Shown: positions 7,328 to 15,295, counted from the first letter of the stretch. The stretch: DNA of 16,740 bases from an uncultured bacterium (GCA_905214265.1 CAJMLQ010000063.1:1-16740), one strand, 5' to 3'. Translations and numbers: made by a program. The notes: generated by a model from the letters alone, not told the origin.

Positions 7328-7397
7328 TCATTTATAAATGAGCGCATCCCATCTGTTTCTCGCTTGAGTGACAGATGGGATGCGCCCGTTTTCTTTT
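7328..7397 (+). terminator. Terminator between convergent lacI-type and PHP genes
   Basis: A perfect 15-bp stem (7342-7356 with 7371-7385) with a 14-base loop is followed by CCG and a T-rich tail (7389-7397). On the other strand the stem is followed by an AT-rich stretch containing the perfect palindrome TCATTTATAAATGA (7328-7341), so it may serve both converging transcripts. Confidence 0.88.
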
Positions 7398-7426
7398 GGA
7401 AACCGTTTTAAAAAATGGAACGCTCT

Positions 7427-8791
7427 TTACTTGACAGTACGGAAATATTTCCGGAACAGCCGGGCGGATTTTGCGGACATCCGCTCAAGCTCGGCCCTAT
7501 CGGCCTCGCCCACATAGTATTCACGCATCAGCTCACCGTCCATGGCGGCGATCCGATCATGGATGGGATACCAGTTGTCCATAAGGAAGCAGGCATATTT
7601 CTGAAGGCGGTGCTCCCCAACCAGGCGGTACTCTTTGGAAATGGTGTCCACCGCCACAGAGTACTTGTCCTTTATGGACTGGAGAATGTCCGTCCGCTGA
7701 TTTTCATGGGCAAATACAATGGTGGAACAGATCGTGCCTTTCTGGTTATGCTCAGTACTGGAATGGCTGTCGGTGGAACCGACGATGGGATGGACCCGGC
7801 CGTATCGATACTCGTCGTAGTAAAGTGCCGTCTGAAACCCGTTTTGCTCATAATAACTCTCTCCGCCCAGCACTTCAAAGGCATCAAAGGGGTGCTTTTC
7901 CATCATATAACGAGTGAACGCCTCCGGAATCTGCCACACGTCAGAGATCCAATAGGGGTGCGCGAAAATTCCCAGGCCGCCGGCCTCCCGGATTTTCTGG
8001 AAAGCCCAGACACACACCGCATAGGAGGTTTTGTCAACATTTTCCGGACAGTCGGCGCAGACCTCCGATTTCTCAATTTCCCGGATCTGCCGCTGGTACT
8101 CCTCCTCTGAAAGAATTGCAGGCGCCGAATAGCCTTCCAGAACGCGCTCTTCCGTCTTTCCGGCCGTATCGACATAGTTTGCCAAGGAAGGCAGCAGACC
8201 ATTCACAGAGAAAGTGCCGCCTGCGTTGACAATATGAACGTTTGTCATCGGCAGATGGACCTCCTCGCCGGGGAGAATATTCAGCTCCATCTCCACGTCC
8301 CGATAAGCGCTGCGGGCCTCCAAGGAGGGGTAGTACCGGCCGTGGTCAGTTATGACGATAAAATCGTATCCGATCCTGCGGTAGTTCGCGCAGACGATAG
8401 CGGGATCCTCTTTACCATCTGAACGGAAGGTGTGCATATGCAGATCGCCGCGGAGAGGAATCCTGCAAGCAAGGTCGGGAGCCAGGGCATAAACGGAAAG
8501 CTGCACGACGGAGGTGTCTCCCTGAAAGACGCGGATAAAATGCTCGCATTCAGCGCTGGCTGTGTAGGTAAAGCGCAGTGCGCCGTCCTCATCGGGGGAC
8601 AAATCGAAAATGGTCTGGTTCCACGCAGAAAATTCCTGCCGCGAACTTCCAGAGTCCAAGCGATGCACCGAAACGCGGCAGATGCCGGAAAATTCCGCAT
8701 GCTTTCCCAAGGGCTTAACGGTGATCTCCGTCGGCTCATTCATCGGAAAGACCTTTGGATAAACGTCATAGTTGTAGAGGGCCTGCTGCAT
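7427..8791 (-). CDS. PHP-domain metallohydrolase (CehA/McbA-like)
   Basis: A 454-residue protein with two parts. Residues 1-110 look like a beta-sandwich with no clear motif. From 114 on comes a PHP (polymerase and histidinol phosphatase) domain: RGDLHMHT (Asp116, His118, His120), Asp125, VITDHGRY (Asp149, His150), a GEEVH segment near 175-179, FAHPYW and a late GSTDSHS motif. These are the metal-binding residues of the family, which hydrolyses phosphate esters or other ester bonds with a di- or trinuclear metal site. No signal peptide is visible. The ATG at 8791 follows GGAGG by seven bases; an ATG six bases upstream is too close to that site and a further TTG lies before it. The gene is monocistronic with a consensus promoter, divergent from fucI. 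Substrate unknown; a sugar phosphate is a guess from context. Confidence 0.8.
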   Translation of the reverse strand: MQQALYNYDVYPKVFPMNEPTEITVKPLGKHAEFSGICRVSVHRLDSGSSRQEFSAWNQTIFDLSPDEDGALRFTYTASAECEHFIRVFQGDTSVVQLSVYALAPDLACRIPLRGDLHMHTFRSDGKEDPAIVCANYRRIGYDFIVITDHGRYYPSLEARSAYRDVEMELNILPGEEVHLPMTNVHIVNAGGTFSVNGLLPSLANYVDTAGKTEERVLEGYSAPAILSEEEYQRQIREIEKSEVCADCPENVDKTSYAVCVWAFQKIREAGGLGIFAHPYWISDVWQIPEAFTRYMMEKHPFDAFEVLGGESYYEQNGFQTALYYDEYRYGRVHPIVGSTDSHSSTEHNQKGTICSTIVFAHENQRTDILQSIKDKYSVAVDTISKEYRLVGEHRLQKYACFLMDNWYPIHDRIAAMDGELMREYYVGEADRAELERMSAKSARLFRKYFRTVK

Positions 8792-8810
8792 GTTCATTCC
8801 TCCAGTGAAG

Positions 8811-8828
8811 ATCAAATTTTATTTTGAT
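8811..8828. promoter_or_regulatory. Inverted repeat at the PHP transcription start
   Basis: ATCAAA-N6-TTTGAT overlaps the end of the -10 box and the expected start point of the PHP promoter. Its position suits a repressor operator. It does not share the AARCGTTT core seen upstream of fucI. Confidence 0.35.
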
Positions 8829-8855
8829 TATACGCGCTCCTTAAGGCAATGTCAA
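8827..8855 (-). promoter_or_regulatory. Consensus sigma-A promoter of the PHP gene
   Basis: On the minus strand TTGACA (8855-8850), a 17-base spacer and TATAAT (8832-8827): a perfect match at both hexamers with optimal spacing. The expected start is near 8820, leaving a leader of about 30 bases before the ATG at 8791. Confidence 0.9.
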
Positions 8856-8951
8856 CAAAAGATTCGTTATGCCACCTGCTGCATTCGTTTATAAAAGAAA
8901 TAATCTCATCTTTCTTCAGCCAGCTTCTTCCGAGCAGAAGCATAAAAACCG

Positions 8952-8980
8952 TTGACATCTGCCCGGAATCATGCTAAAAT
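8952..8980 (+). promoter_or_regulatory. Strong sigma-A promoter of fucI
   Basis: TTGACA (8952-8957), a 17-base spacer and TAAAAT (8975-8980) preceded by TGC (extended -10). The expected start is near 8987, giving a leader of about 77 bases that holds a palindromic candidate operator. Confidence 0.88.
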
Positions 8981-9031
8981 AAATATGAAGAATAGGCAGA
9001 CGAGGCTCTGCTTATTTTATTTACCCAAAAC

Positions 9032-9043
9032 TTAAACGTTTAA
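9032..9043. promoter_or_regulatory. Candidate LacI-family operator upstream of fucI
   Basis: TTAAACGTTTAA is a perfect 12-bp palindrome with a central CG, the hallmark of LacI-family operators. It lies about 45 bases after the expected start point and just before the ribosome site, where a bound repressor could block elongation. The nearby LacI-family protein has the hinge leucine that reads a central CG. The assignment is inference. Confidence 0.5.
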
Positions 9044-9063
9044 CTCTTAAAGGAGGAACTGTT

Positions 9064-10842
9064 ATGAACAAACCGAAAATCGGTATTCGCCCCGTTATCG
9101 ACGGCCGTTGGGGCGGCATCCGCGAGGGTCTGGAGGCCCAGACCATGGGCATGGCTCACGCCGCCGCCAAACTCATTTCCGAAACGCTCCGTTACTCCGA
9201 TGGCTCTCCCGCCGAGTGCATCATCGCCGATACAACCATCGGCGGCGGTGCGGAAGCCGCCCGCTGCGCCGAGAAATTCGCCGGTGAAAACGTCGTCGCG
9301 ACCCTGACTGTCACCCCCTGCTGGTGCTACGGCTCTGAAACGATGGATCTGGATCCCAAAACCATCAAAGCCGTCTGGGGCTTCAATGGCACTGAGCGCC
9401 CCGGTGCGGTCTACCTGGCTGCTGTCCTCGCCGCCCATGCCCAACGCGGCCTTCCCGCCTTCTCCATCTACGGTCACGACGTCCAGGATGCCTCTGACAC
9501 CTCCATTCCCGCCGACGTATCGGAAAAGATTCTCCGTTTCGCCCGCTGTGCCCTGGCGGTGGGGCAAATGAAAAACAAAGCCTACGTCAACATCGGCTCT
9601 GTGGCCATGGGAATCATGGGCTCCTACTGTGACGCGTCCTTCTTCCAGAAATACCTAGGCATCCGTGCCGAGTGGGTGGACATGACGGAAATTCTCCGCC
9701 GCATGACCCTGGAAATCTACGATCATGATGAGTATGAAGCCGCTATGGCCTGGGTCAAGGAAAACTGCCGGGAGGGTATCAACGTCAACGCCGCCCCCAA
9801 AGTCATGGCAGATATCGTGAAGAAATCCAAAGTTGTGAAAGACGACTGGTCCTTCGTAGTTAAAATGGCCCTCATCGTCCATGATATCATGCTGGGAAAT
9901 CCCAAGTTGGACGAAATGGGCTGGCATGAAGAAGCGCTGGGCCGCAACGGCATCCTGGGCGGCTTCCAGGGTCAGCGGATGTGGACCGACTGGCTGCCCA
10001 ACGGCGACTTCACCGAAGCGATGATGAACACTACCTTCAACTGGAACGGCAAAAAGGAGCCCACCATCTTAGCCACTGAAAACGACGGCCTCAACGGCAC
10101 CGCTATGCTCTTCGGCAAGCTGCTCACCAACTCCGCCGCCGTCTTCGCCGACGTCCGCACCTACTGGAGCCCTGACGCCGTAGAGCGCGTCACCGGCAAG
10201 CGTCCCACCGGCAAAGCCGCCAACGGCTTCATCCACCTCATCAATTCCGGTGCGGCGGCCCTGGACGGCTGCGGGTTGGCCAAAGACAAGGACGGAAACG
10301 GCTGCATGAAACAGTGGTGGGATATGGAAGAATCCGATATGAAGGCCATCATGGAAGCCACCGATTGGCCCAACGCCAACCTTGAATACTTCCGTGGCGG
10401 CGGATATTCCTCCCACTTCAAGACCCAAAGCGAAATGCCGGTGACCATGATCCGCATCAATCTGGTAGACGGCGTCGGCCCGGTCCTCCAGCTGGCGGAG
10501 GGCTATACCGTCACCCTGGATGACGACGTCCACAAAACCCTGGACGATCGCACCGATAAGACTTGGCCCACCACCTGGTTTGCCCCTCGCTTGGGCGCCA
10601 AGGGCTTCGAAACCGTCTACGACGTGATGGCTAACTGGGGCGCGAACCATGGCGCGTTCTGCTACGGCCACATCGGCAAGGATCTCATCACCCTGGCCTC
10701 CATGCTGCGTATCCCCGTCTCCCTCCACAACGTGGATGACGCAGACATCTACCGTCCGCACAGCTGGACCGCCTTTGGCACCAAAGACAAGGAAGCCGCC
10801 GACTACCGCGCCTGCGCGGCCTACGGTCCCCTGTATAAGTAA
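9064..10842 (+). CDS. fucI: L-fucose isomerase
   Basis: A 592-residue enzyme that aligns collinearly with E. coli FucI (591 aa) as I recall it. It begins PKIGIRPVIDGR and carries TPCWCYGSET, WGFNGTERPGAVYLAA, YGHDVQDASDTSIPADV and EYFRGGGYSS. The catalytic and metal residues are Glu339 (ATENDGLNG), Asp363 (FADVRTYWSP) and His529 (NWGANHG). It converts L-fucose to L-fuculose (and D-arabinose to D-ribulose) with a divalent metal, as a cytoplasmic oligomer. The start follows AGGAGG by seven bases. It stands alone on its strand with a strong promoter and a 20-bp inverted repeat right after the stop. Fuculokinase and aldolase are not adjacent; the FGGY kinase at 13801-15267 could in principle supply the next step, which is inference. 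Confidence 0.96.
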   Translation: MNKPKIGIRPVIDGRWGGIREGLEAQTMGMAHAAAKLISETLRYSDGSPAECIIADTTIGGGAEAARCAEKFAGENVVATLTVTPCWCYGSETMDLDPKTIKAVWGFNGTERPGAVYLAAVLAAHAQRGLPAFSIYGHDVQDASDTSIPADVSEKILRFARCALAVGQMKNKAYVNIGSVAMGIMGSYCDASFFQKYLGIRAEWVDMTEILRRMTLEIYDHDEYEAAMAWVKENCREGINVNAAPKVMADIVKKSKVVKDDWSFVVKMALIVHDIMLGNPKLDEMGWHEEALGRNGILGGFQGQRMWTDWLPNGDFTEAMMNTTFNWNGKKEPTILATENDGLNGTAMLFGKLLTNSAAVFADVRTYWSPDAVERVTGKRPTGKAANGFIHLINSGAAALDGCGLAKDKDGNGCMKQWWDMEESDMKAIMEATDWPNANLEYFRGGGYSSHFKTQSEMPVTMIRINLVDGVGPVLQLAEGYTVTLDDDVHKTLDDRTDKTWPTTWFAPRLGAKGFETVYDVMANWGANHGAFCYGHIGKDLITLASMLRIPVSLHNVDDADIYRPHSWTAFGTKDKEAADYRACAAYGPLYK

Positions 10843-10883
10843 GTTTTGGCTCAAGCCTTTTTCAAAAGGCTTGAGCCAAAACT
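10842..10883. terminator. Perfect 20-bp inverted repeat between convergent fucI and MFS genes
   Basis: Arms 10842-10861 and 10864-10883 are exact complements around a TC loop. The repeat fills the whole gap between the two stop codons and overlaps the last base of the fucI stop. It probably ends both transcripts. However, the stem begins with T and ends with A, so no clean U tract follows it on either strand; each arm also holds a small GGCT-AGCC stem followed by T or A runs. Confidence 0.7.
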
Positions 10884-12221
10884 TTATGCTCCGCAGTCCT
10901 TTAGTAAATGCCGGAACAAAAAGGCCACTCCTCCTAGCGCAAAGGCAAACACCAATACCAATATCTGTGCTGGAGCCACCTCCGCGCCGAACAGCTGCAC
11001 CGTCCCCGCCGCCTCCAGCAGCGTGAAGACCAACCGTCCCAGCAGCACTCCCAACAACGCCGACAGGGCGCAGCTGGTGTTGTACACCGCCATGTAGATC
11101 GTCCGGTTCTTCTCCGGAAGGTTCAGATAGGGCACCAGCGAGAACCCCAGGTTAATTCCCGCCGCAAAAATCAGGTTATAAATCACCGAAACGGGATACA
11201 AAAACACTGTCTCCGTCGTGGTGAAGGCGTACCCTATCGCGTGGGGAGCATACAGCAGCACTGACCAGAACAAGCAGCCCCGCACACCCTTCCACTGGAC
11301 AAACCGCTTCCACACCGGTGTCAACGCCAGCACCACCACCACGTTGAACAGCGTCACGCTGTTGAGAAAGGTGTAGCTCAGTCCCAGATCCTCCAGCAGA
11401 TAGGTGTTGTAGTACTGGCTTGGAATATTGGCCACCAGGTTCCATGCCGATGCGACTCCAATGATCTTGCAGTAGGCCGGACACTCCCGGATGCAACACC
11501 CCATCTGGGCAAAAAACTTCCAAACGCTCTGCCGCCGGCTCTCCTCCGGCGGGTATTCGTGAATGCGGGTCAGGAAGAAGATGTCCACCGCCGCCAGCAG
11601 CAGCATAGACATCCGCACCAAGGGCAGCGCTGTTCCCTTCCCCAGCCAGTCGCTGAGCCCATCCGTAATCAGGCCCCACAGGAATAGCCCTACGTATACG
11701 GTGATGCAGTTCATCACCGTAAAAAAGCTGAAATGCCCCAACTGCTTTTCCGACGGGATACACCCAATGTGCCAAACCTGAATTCCTGGACTGACGAACG
11801 CAAGCAAACACTGGGCCATCCCCAGCAGCACCGTCACCAGCGGCAACAGAACGCTTCCGGGTATCCTCATCAGCGCCAGCGCCGGGATTACCAAAATATT
11901 TATGATGTGAGCTCCCCCCCGCAGCGCGATGAGCAGCGGCTTCCGCCGCCCCAGCCGCGCCATGAACAGCGGAGAGATGATCTGGATCAGGTTGCACACC
12001 GACAGCACAATGACAATGGCGTTGACCTGATTAGCGTTGGCCCCAATGGTCAAGCAAAAGCCCGCCAAATAGGACCCATTCAAAATGTTGAAGACAATGT
12101 TGTAGGCAAGCCCGCTGCATATGATGCCGCGGCGAGAATGGGGTCCTTCGCCGTTCCCGTAGAAATGGGCTCCCTGAGCCACACGGTCCCAGGCGTTGTG
12201 AAGCTGTCGGAAAAAATTCAT
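10884..12221 (-). CDS. Major facilitator superfamily transporter
   Basis: A 445-residue polytopic membrane protein made of many hydrophobic segments. The loop MARLGRRKPLL (about residues 86-96) is the typical MFS motif A after the second helix. A long central hydrophilic loop (HEYPPEESRRQSVWKFF) splits two six-helix halves. A hydrophilic N-terminus of about 30 residues precedes the first helix. The substrate cannot be read from the sequence; a sugar or polyol importer would fit the adjacent kinase. The ATG at 12221 is chosen because the frame upstream runs through the promoter and hairpin and offers only a TTG; its ribosome site is weak. It follows the kinase-ETF operon on the same strand with a 159-base gap, and has its own promoter. 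Confidence 0.8.
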   Translation of the reverse strand: MNFFRQLHNAWDRVAQGAHFYGNGEGPHSRRGIICSGLAYNIVFNILNGSYLAGFCLTIGANANQVNAIVIVLSVCNLIQIISPLFMARLGRRKPLLIALRGGAHIINILVIPALALMRIPGSVLLPLVTVLLGMAQCLLAFVSPGIQVWHIGCIPSEKQLGHFSFFTVMNCITVYVGLFLWGLITDGLSDWLGKGTALPLVRMSMLLLAAVDIFFLTRIHEYPPEESRRQSVWKFFAQMGCCIRECPAYCKIIGVASAWNLVANIPSQYYNTYLLEDLGLSYTFLNSVTLFNVVVVLALTPVWKRFVQWKGVRGCLFWSVLLYAPHAIGYAFTTTETVFLYPVSVIYNLIFAAGINLGFSLVPYLNLPEKNRTIYMAVYNTSCALSALLGVLLGRLVFTLLEAAGTVQLFGAEVAPAQILVLVFAFALGGVAFLFRHLLKDCGA

Positions 12222-12262
12222 ACCGTCGGCTTTCTGGCAATAATCCGTTCGAAACCTGGCAA

Positions 12263-12310
12263 GGGGATGCTCCCCCGCCGCACACCTAAGTATCCGCAGG
12301 GAGCATCCCC
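12263..12310 (-). other. 5'-terminal stem-loop of the MFS transcript
   Basis: A perfect 12-bp stem (GGGGATGCTCCC, 12263-12274, with 12299-12310) encloses a 24-base loop. On the minus strand it begins only one or two bases after the start point expected from the promoter at 12319-12347, so the mRNA would open with this stem. It may stabilise the RNA, control translation, or act as a DNA operator. No U tract follows on the minus strand; a TTTT follows on the plus strand, where no gene ends. Confidence 0.55.
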
Positions 12311-12318
12311 TTTTCTCC

Positions 12319-12347
12319 ACAATATCACAGTCTGGTTCCGCTGTCAA
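12319..12347 (-). promoter_or_regulatory. Sigma-A promoter of the MFS gene
   Basis: On the minus strand TTGACA (12347-12342), a 17-base spacer and TATTGT (12324-12319) preceded by TGA (extended -10). The start is predicted near 12312, about 90 bases before the ATG. Transcription from the upstream operon could also read in, since no terminator follows the ETF gene. Confidence 0.78.
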
Positions 12348-12380
12348 TCCGGCATTTCCGTCAAAGATTGTTCCACATTC

Positions 12381-13787
12381 TTAGCGCTTTTTACCGTGCT
12401 TTCCGGTCAGGATTTCCACCGCCGTTTCCGCCGTACAGCCTACGCCGAAATCCGCATATTCAAAGATCCGCGCCCCCGGATCCGGATTTACCGCAATAAC
12501 GCAGCCCGCTCCCTCGATGGCGCAGGTATGCTGGACTGCGCCGGAAATTCCCACAGCCAGATACACCTTAGGCCGCACCATCCGGCCGGTCAGTCCCACC
12601 TGTTCCTCATAAGGGGACAGCCCCGCGTCCACCGCAGGCCGGGAGGCCGCAAGCCCGGCCCCCCATTGCAGCGCGGCTGCCCGGAAGGCCTTCTCCTGTC
12701 CCCGAACACCCATCCCCATGGCAAAGAGCAGCGCTTCCCCAGCCTGGCCGGGCAAACGAACCGTCCCCATCCGCGGCAGTGTCCGACAGCGAATCTTGGC
12801 CATCATCCCGCCCCCGAAGGCCGGACGATAGAAAAACAACTCCTCCCCATCGGTTTCCAAAGCCGTGCAATCGGCGCAAAGACCGGTCTGCAGCAGCACC
12901 GCCGCCTTGGGAGCGGCGCTCCGCCCCCACCAGTCCGACGGCCAGAGCACCGCACCGGGTTTTTCCCGAGCGATTCGGAGGGCCAGCTCCGCCGGATCTT
13001 CCCGGGACAGCACTGCGACTCTTTCCGCAATGGTCTCTCCCGTCTCCCGGAGTTCCTCGCCTATCACCCAGACCTCGGGCAGCCGTTTTTCCGGAACCGG
13101 CGGCTTCACCGGAGAAAAATCCCGCTCCAGCTGCTCCCGTAAAAGTTCCGGCAGCTCCTCCGGCTGGACCATCCGGCATTTCCGCCGGCCCTGGGCGCTC
13201 TCCCAGGTCCTGAGCACTCGGGTTGGGGAGCCGCTGAGCCCACAGCGGGCCGGATCCGCCCCGACCGCCGCCGCGTCCCAAATCTCGAAAACGCCCTGCT
13301 TCCGCCGGATGCCGGGAAACCGCAGCACCCGAGTCCGCTCCAGCGTTGCCACCGCTGGGAGCGCCGCGCACCGCTCCCCCAGCCTGGTCCGGGTGTGAAT
13401 CTCTCCTCCGGAGACTTGCATTTCCAGTACATAAGGCAGGCATTCCCACCCCAAAGCCGCCGCGATTCCCGGCCCGGTCTGAGCGGTATCCCCATCCATA
13501 GACTGCCGTCCGCAGAGCACCAGATCCGGCTCCAGCTTCTTCAGCGCCAACGCCAGAGCGTATCCGGTGGCCAGGGTGTCCGCCCCCGCAAACGCCGGGT
13601 CTGACAACAGCACCACTCGGGGCACTCCCCGCTGGATCAACTCCTCCAGTACCGGCCGGGTATTCCTCGGCCCCATGCTCAGCGCCGTGACCTGGGCACC
13701 CGGCACCCGCAGCGCCTCCTCCAGCGCGCTGCAGTCAAAGGGACTCAATTCCCCCGCCGTAACCTTCACGCAGACGGCAATCTTCAT
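12381..13787 (-). CDS. Single-chain electron transfer flavoprotein (EtfB-EtfA fusion)
   Basis: A 468-residue protein that joins both ETF subunits. Residues 1-228 are EtfB-like: MKIAVCVK start and the signature GRQSMDGDTAQTGP (93-106). Residues about 238-468 are EtfA-like: GLCADCTAL (302-310), RPAFGGGMMAKIRC, ASRPAVDAG (381-389), then the FAD site VGLTGRMVRPKVYLAVGISG (397-416) with AVQH and NPDPGARIFEYADFGV. ETF carries electrons on FAD between dehydrogenases and quinone, ferredoxin or NADH partners. Separate subunits total roughly 580 residues, so this fusion is compact: the EtfB C-terminal arm and the start of EtfA domain I look shortened. The ATG at 13787 follows AAGGAGG by five bases; the frame is open upstream but overlaps the kinase. 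It sits 13 bases after the kinase stop. No acyl-CoA dehydrogenase or oxidoreductase partner is in the window. Confidence 0.87.
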   Translation of the reverse strand: MKIAVCVKVTAGELSPFDCSALEEALRVPGAQVTALSMGPRNTRPVLEELIQRGVPRVVLLSDPAFAGADTLATGYALALALKKLEPDLVLCGRQSMDGDTAQTGPGIAAALGWECLPYVLEMQVSGGEIHTRTRLGERCAALPAVATLERTRVLRFPGIRRKQGVFEIWDAAAVGADPARCGLSGSPTRVLRTWESAQGRRKCRMVQPEELPELLREQLERDFSPVKPPVPEKRLPEVWVIGEELRETGETIAERVAVLSREDPAELALRIAREKPGAVLWPSDWWGRSAAPKAAVLLQTGLCADCTALETDGEELFFYRPAFGGGMMAKIRCRTLPRMGTVRLPGQAGEALLFAMGMGVRGQEKAFRAAALQWGAGLAASRPAVDAGLSPYEEQVGLTGRMVRPKVYLAVGISGAVQHTCAIEGAGCVIAVNPDPGARIFEYADFGVGCTAETAVEILTGKHGKKR

Positions 13788-13800
13788 GGCTTCCTCCTTG

Positions 13801-15267
13801 TTATAAATGGTAAACCGGTTCCAAAGCATCGTGAATTTTCTCGTAAATCTCCGCCCGGCTCTGATAGAAGCTGTGGACCGTCTTATCTGGCTCCGTCCGG
13901 GAACGGATGCGGGTGCATTTCCCGGCCGCCTCGTCGAAATCCGCAAATATACCGCAGGCAACCCCGGCCAGCATGGCCGCACCCAGGGAGGAGTCGCTGT
14001 TCTCCACCTCCAGCAGCGGAATTCCCAGCATATCGGCGACGATCTGCCGCCACAGGGGACTCTTAGCTCCCCCTCCGATGATCCGGGCCTCTGGTTCATG
14101 GACGATGCCCAACCCCTCCAGCTCCTTTTTGCAGGCCAGCAGGGAGTAGGCCACCCCCTCCAGCACCGCCCGGCTGAAATGAGCCTTAGTGTGCCCTGCC
14201 CGGATGCCCACAAAGCTCCCCCGCAGCAGCGGATCGGCATAGGGCGTCAGCTCCCCGCTGAGATACGGGTGGAAGAACAGCCCCTCCGCCCCGGGCGGGA
14301 CCGTCGCCGCACCTTCATCCAGCGCCCGATAGTCCTCTCCAAAGGTATCCCGATACCAGCGGTAAGACGCTGCCGCGGATTTGGTAGCCGTACCGGGGTA
14401 CCACAGCCCCTCCTTGACATGGGAGTAGTTGACCAGATGGCGGCTGGGCCAAGCCCGGCTGGTGATGACGCAGATCCGGCCTGCTGTGGCCAGCTTTACC
14501 GTCATCTGCCCCTCCCGGATTGAGCCGGAGGCCAGGATCTCCATGGCAGTGTCCGTGGTGCCGCAGACCACTGGCGTCCCAGCCCGGAGGCCCAATTCCC
14601 CCGCCGCCCGGGCCGTCACGATCCCCGCTGAGTCCGACGGCCGCAGCAACGGCGGCAGGAGTCCCGTGTCCAGCCCGATAAGGCCGCACAATTCCGGGGA
14701 CCAGGCGTTCTTCCGGCAGTCAAAGAGCATGCTCCCCTGGGCCTCAATGAAATCAGTAGCGAATTCGCCGGTGAGCCGCCAGCGAAGATAATCCTTGGCA
14801 AAGAAAATCCGGCGCACCTTTCCCCAGACCTCCGGCTCGTTTGCCTTGACCCAGGCCAGTTGGGGCAGGGTCCAGATAGTGTCGACCCGATGGAGGGACT
14901 GCTCTAAAATCATCCCGTCCGCCTGCTCCCGAAGGGCCGCCGTTTCCCCGATGCTGCGGCTGTCCGTCCAGTAGATGGCCGGACGCAGCACCTCCCCGTC
15001 CCCACCGCACAACACGGCGGTATGGGTGGGCGCGTCCAAACAGATCGCGGCGATGTCCGCCGAGGAGACTCCGCTCTTCTCCAGCACAGCGGCAATGTTT
15101 GCCCGGATGGCGCGGTACCAGTCCTCGGGGTCCTGTTCCGCCCAGCCAGGCCGAGGATAGCTGGTGGGATATTCGCTGGAGGCGGAGGCGGCCGCCCGGC
15201 CGGTCTCCTCCAAAAGAGTAGCCTTGGAGGCACCGCCTCCGAAATCGACGCCTAATAAATATTTCAT
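13801..15267 (-). CDS. FGGY-family carbohydrate kinase (xylulokinase-like)
   Basis: A 488-residue two-domain sugar kinase. The N-terminus has the phosphate-binding LLGVDFGGGASKATLLE (4-20). PGWAEQDPEDW (40-50), YWTDSRS (99-105) and GTTDTAMEILASG (236-248) follow; Asp239 is the likely catalytic base. The C-terminal ATP domain has HPYLSGELTPYADP, the FGGY-type segment VLEGVAYSLLACKKELE and IGGGAKSPLWRQIVADMLG. The family phosphorylates ketoses or polyols such as xylulose, ribulose, fuculose or glycerol. The pattern is nearest to XylB, but substrate assignment within FGGY by eye is unreliable. With fucI nearby, fuculose is possible. The ATG at 15267 follows GGAG by nine bases. It is the first gene of a kinase-ETF(-MFS) operon and is divergent from the XRE-type regulator across 140 bases. 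Confidence 0.88.
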   Translation of the reverse strand: MKYLLGVDFGGGASKATLLEETGRAAASASSEYPTSYPRPGWAEQDPEDWYRAIRANIAAVLEKSGVSSADIAAICLDAPTHTAVLCGGDGEVLRPAIYWTDSRSIGETAALREQADGMILEQSLHRVDTIWTLPQLAWVKANEPEVWGKVRRIFFAKDYLRWRLTGEFATDFIEAQGSMLFDCRKNAWSPELCGLIGLDTGLLPPLLRPSDSAGIVTARAAGELGLRAGTPVVCGTTDTAMEILASGSIREGQMTVKLATAGRICVITSRAWPSRHLVNYSHVKEGLWYPGTATKSAAASYRWYRDTFGEDYRALDEGAATVPPGAEGLFFHPYLSGELTPYADPLLRGSFVGIRAGHTKAHFSRAVLEGVAYSLLACKKELEGLGIVHEPEARIIGGGAKSPLWRQIVADMLGIPLLEVENSDSSLGAAMLAGVACGIFADFDEAAGKCTRIRSRTEPDKTVHSFYQSRAEIYEKIHDALEPVYHL

Positions 15268-15295
15268 GGCAAATTCTCCGTTGCAAATCGTTGTA

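Noticed and set aside
9031..9044. Catabolite-repression (cre) site call upstream of fucI
   Set aside because: Only 10 of 14 consensus positions match and the outer bases differ; the perfect palindrome fits a generic LacI-family operator better.
12222..12347. N-terminal extension of the MFS protein
   Set aside because: The extension would start at TTG inside the -35 box and run through the promoter and stem-loop.
11733..13142. 469-codon plus-strand open frame
   Set aside because: Antisense to the MFS and ETF genes, crosses their intergenic promoter and is rich in Pro/Arg/Gln with no domain.
13788..14240. N-terminal extension of the ETF fusion
   Set aside because: The frame is open but lies within the FGGY kinase; the AAGGAGG site and MKIAVCVK start place the real start at 13787.
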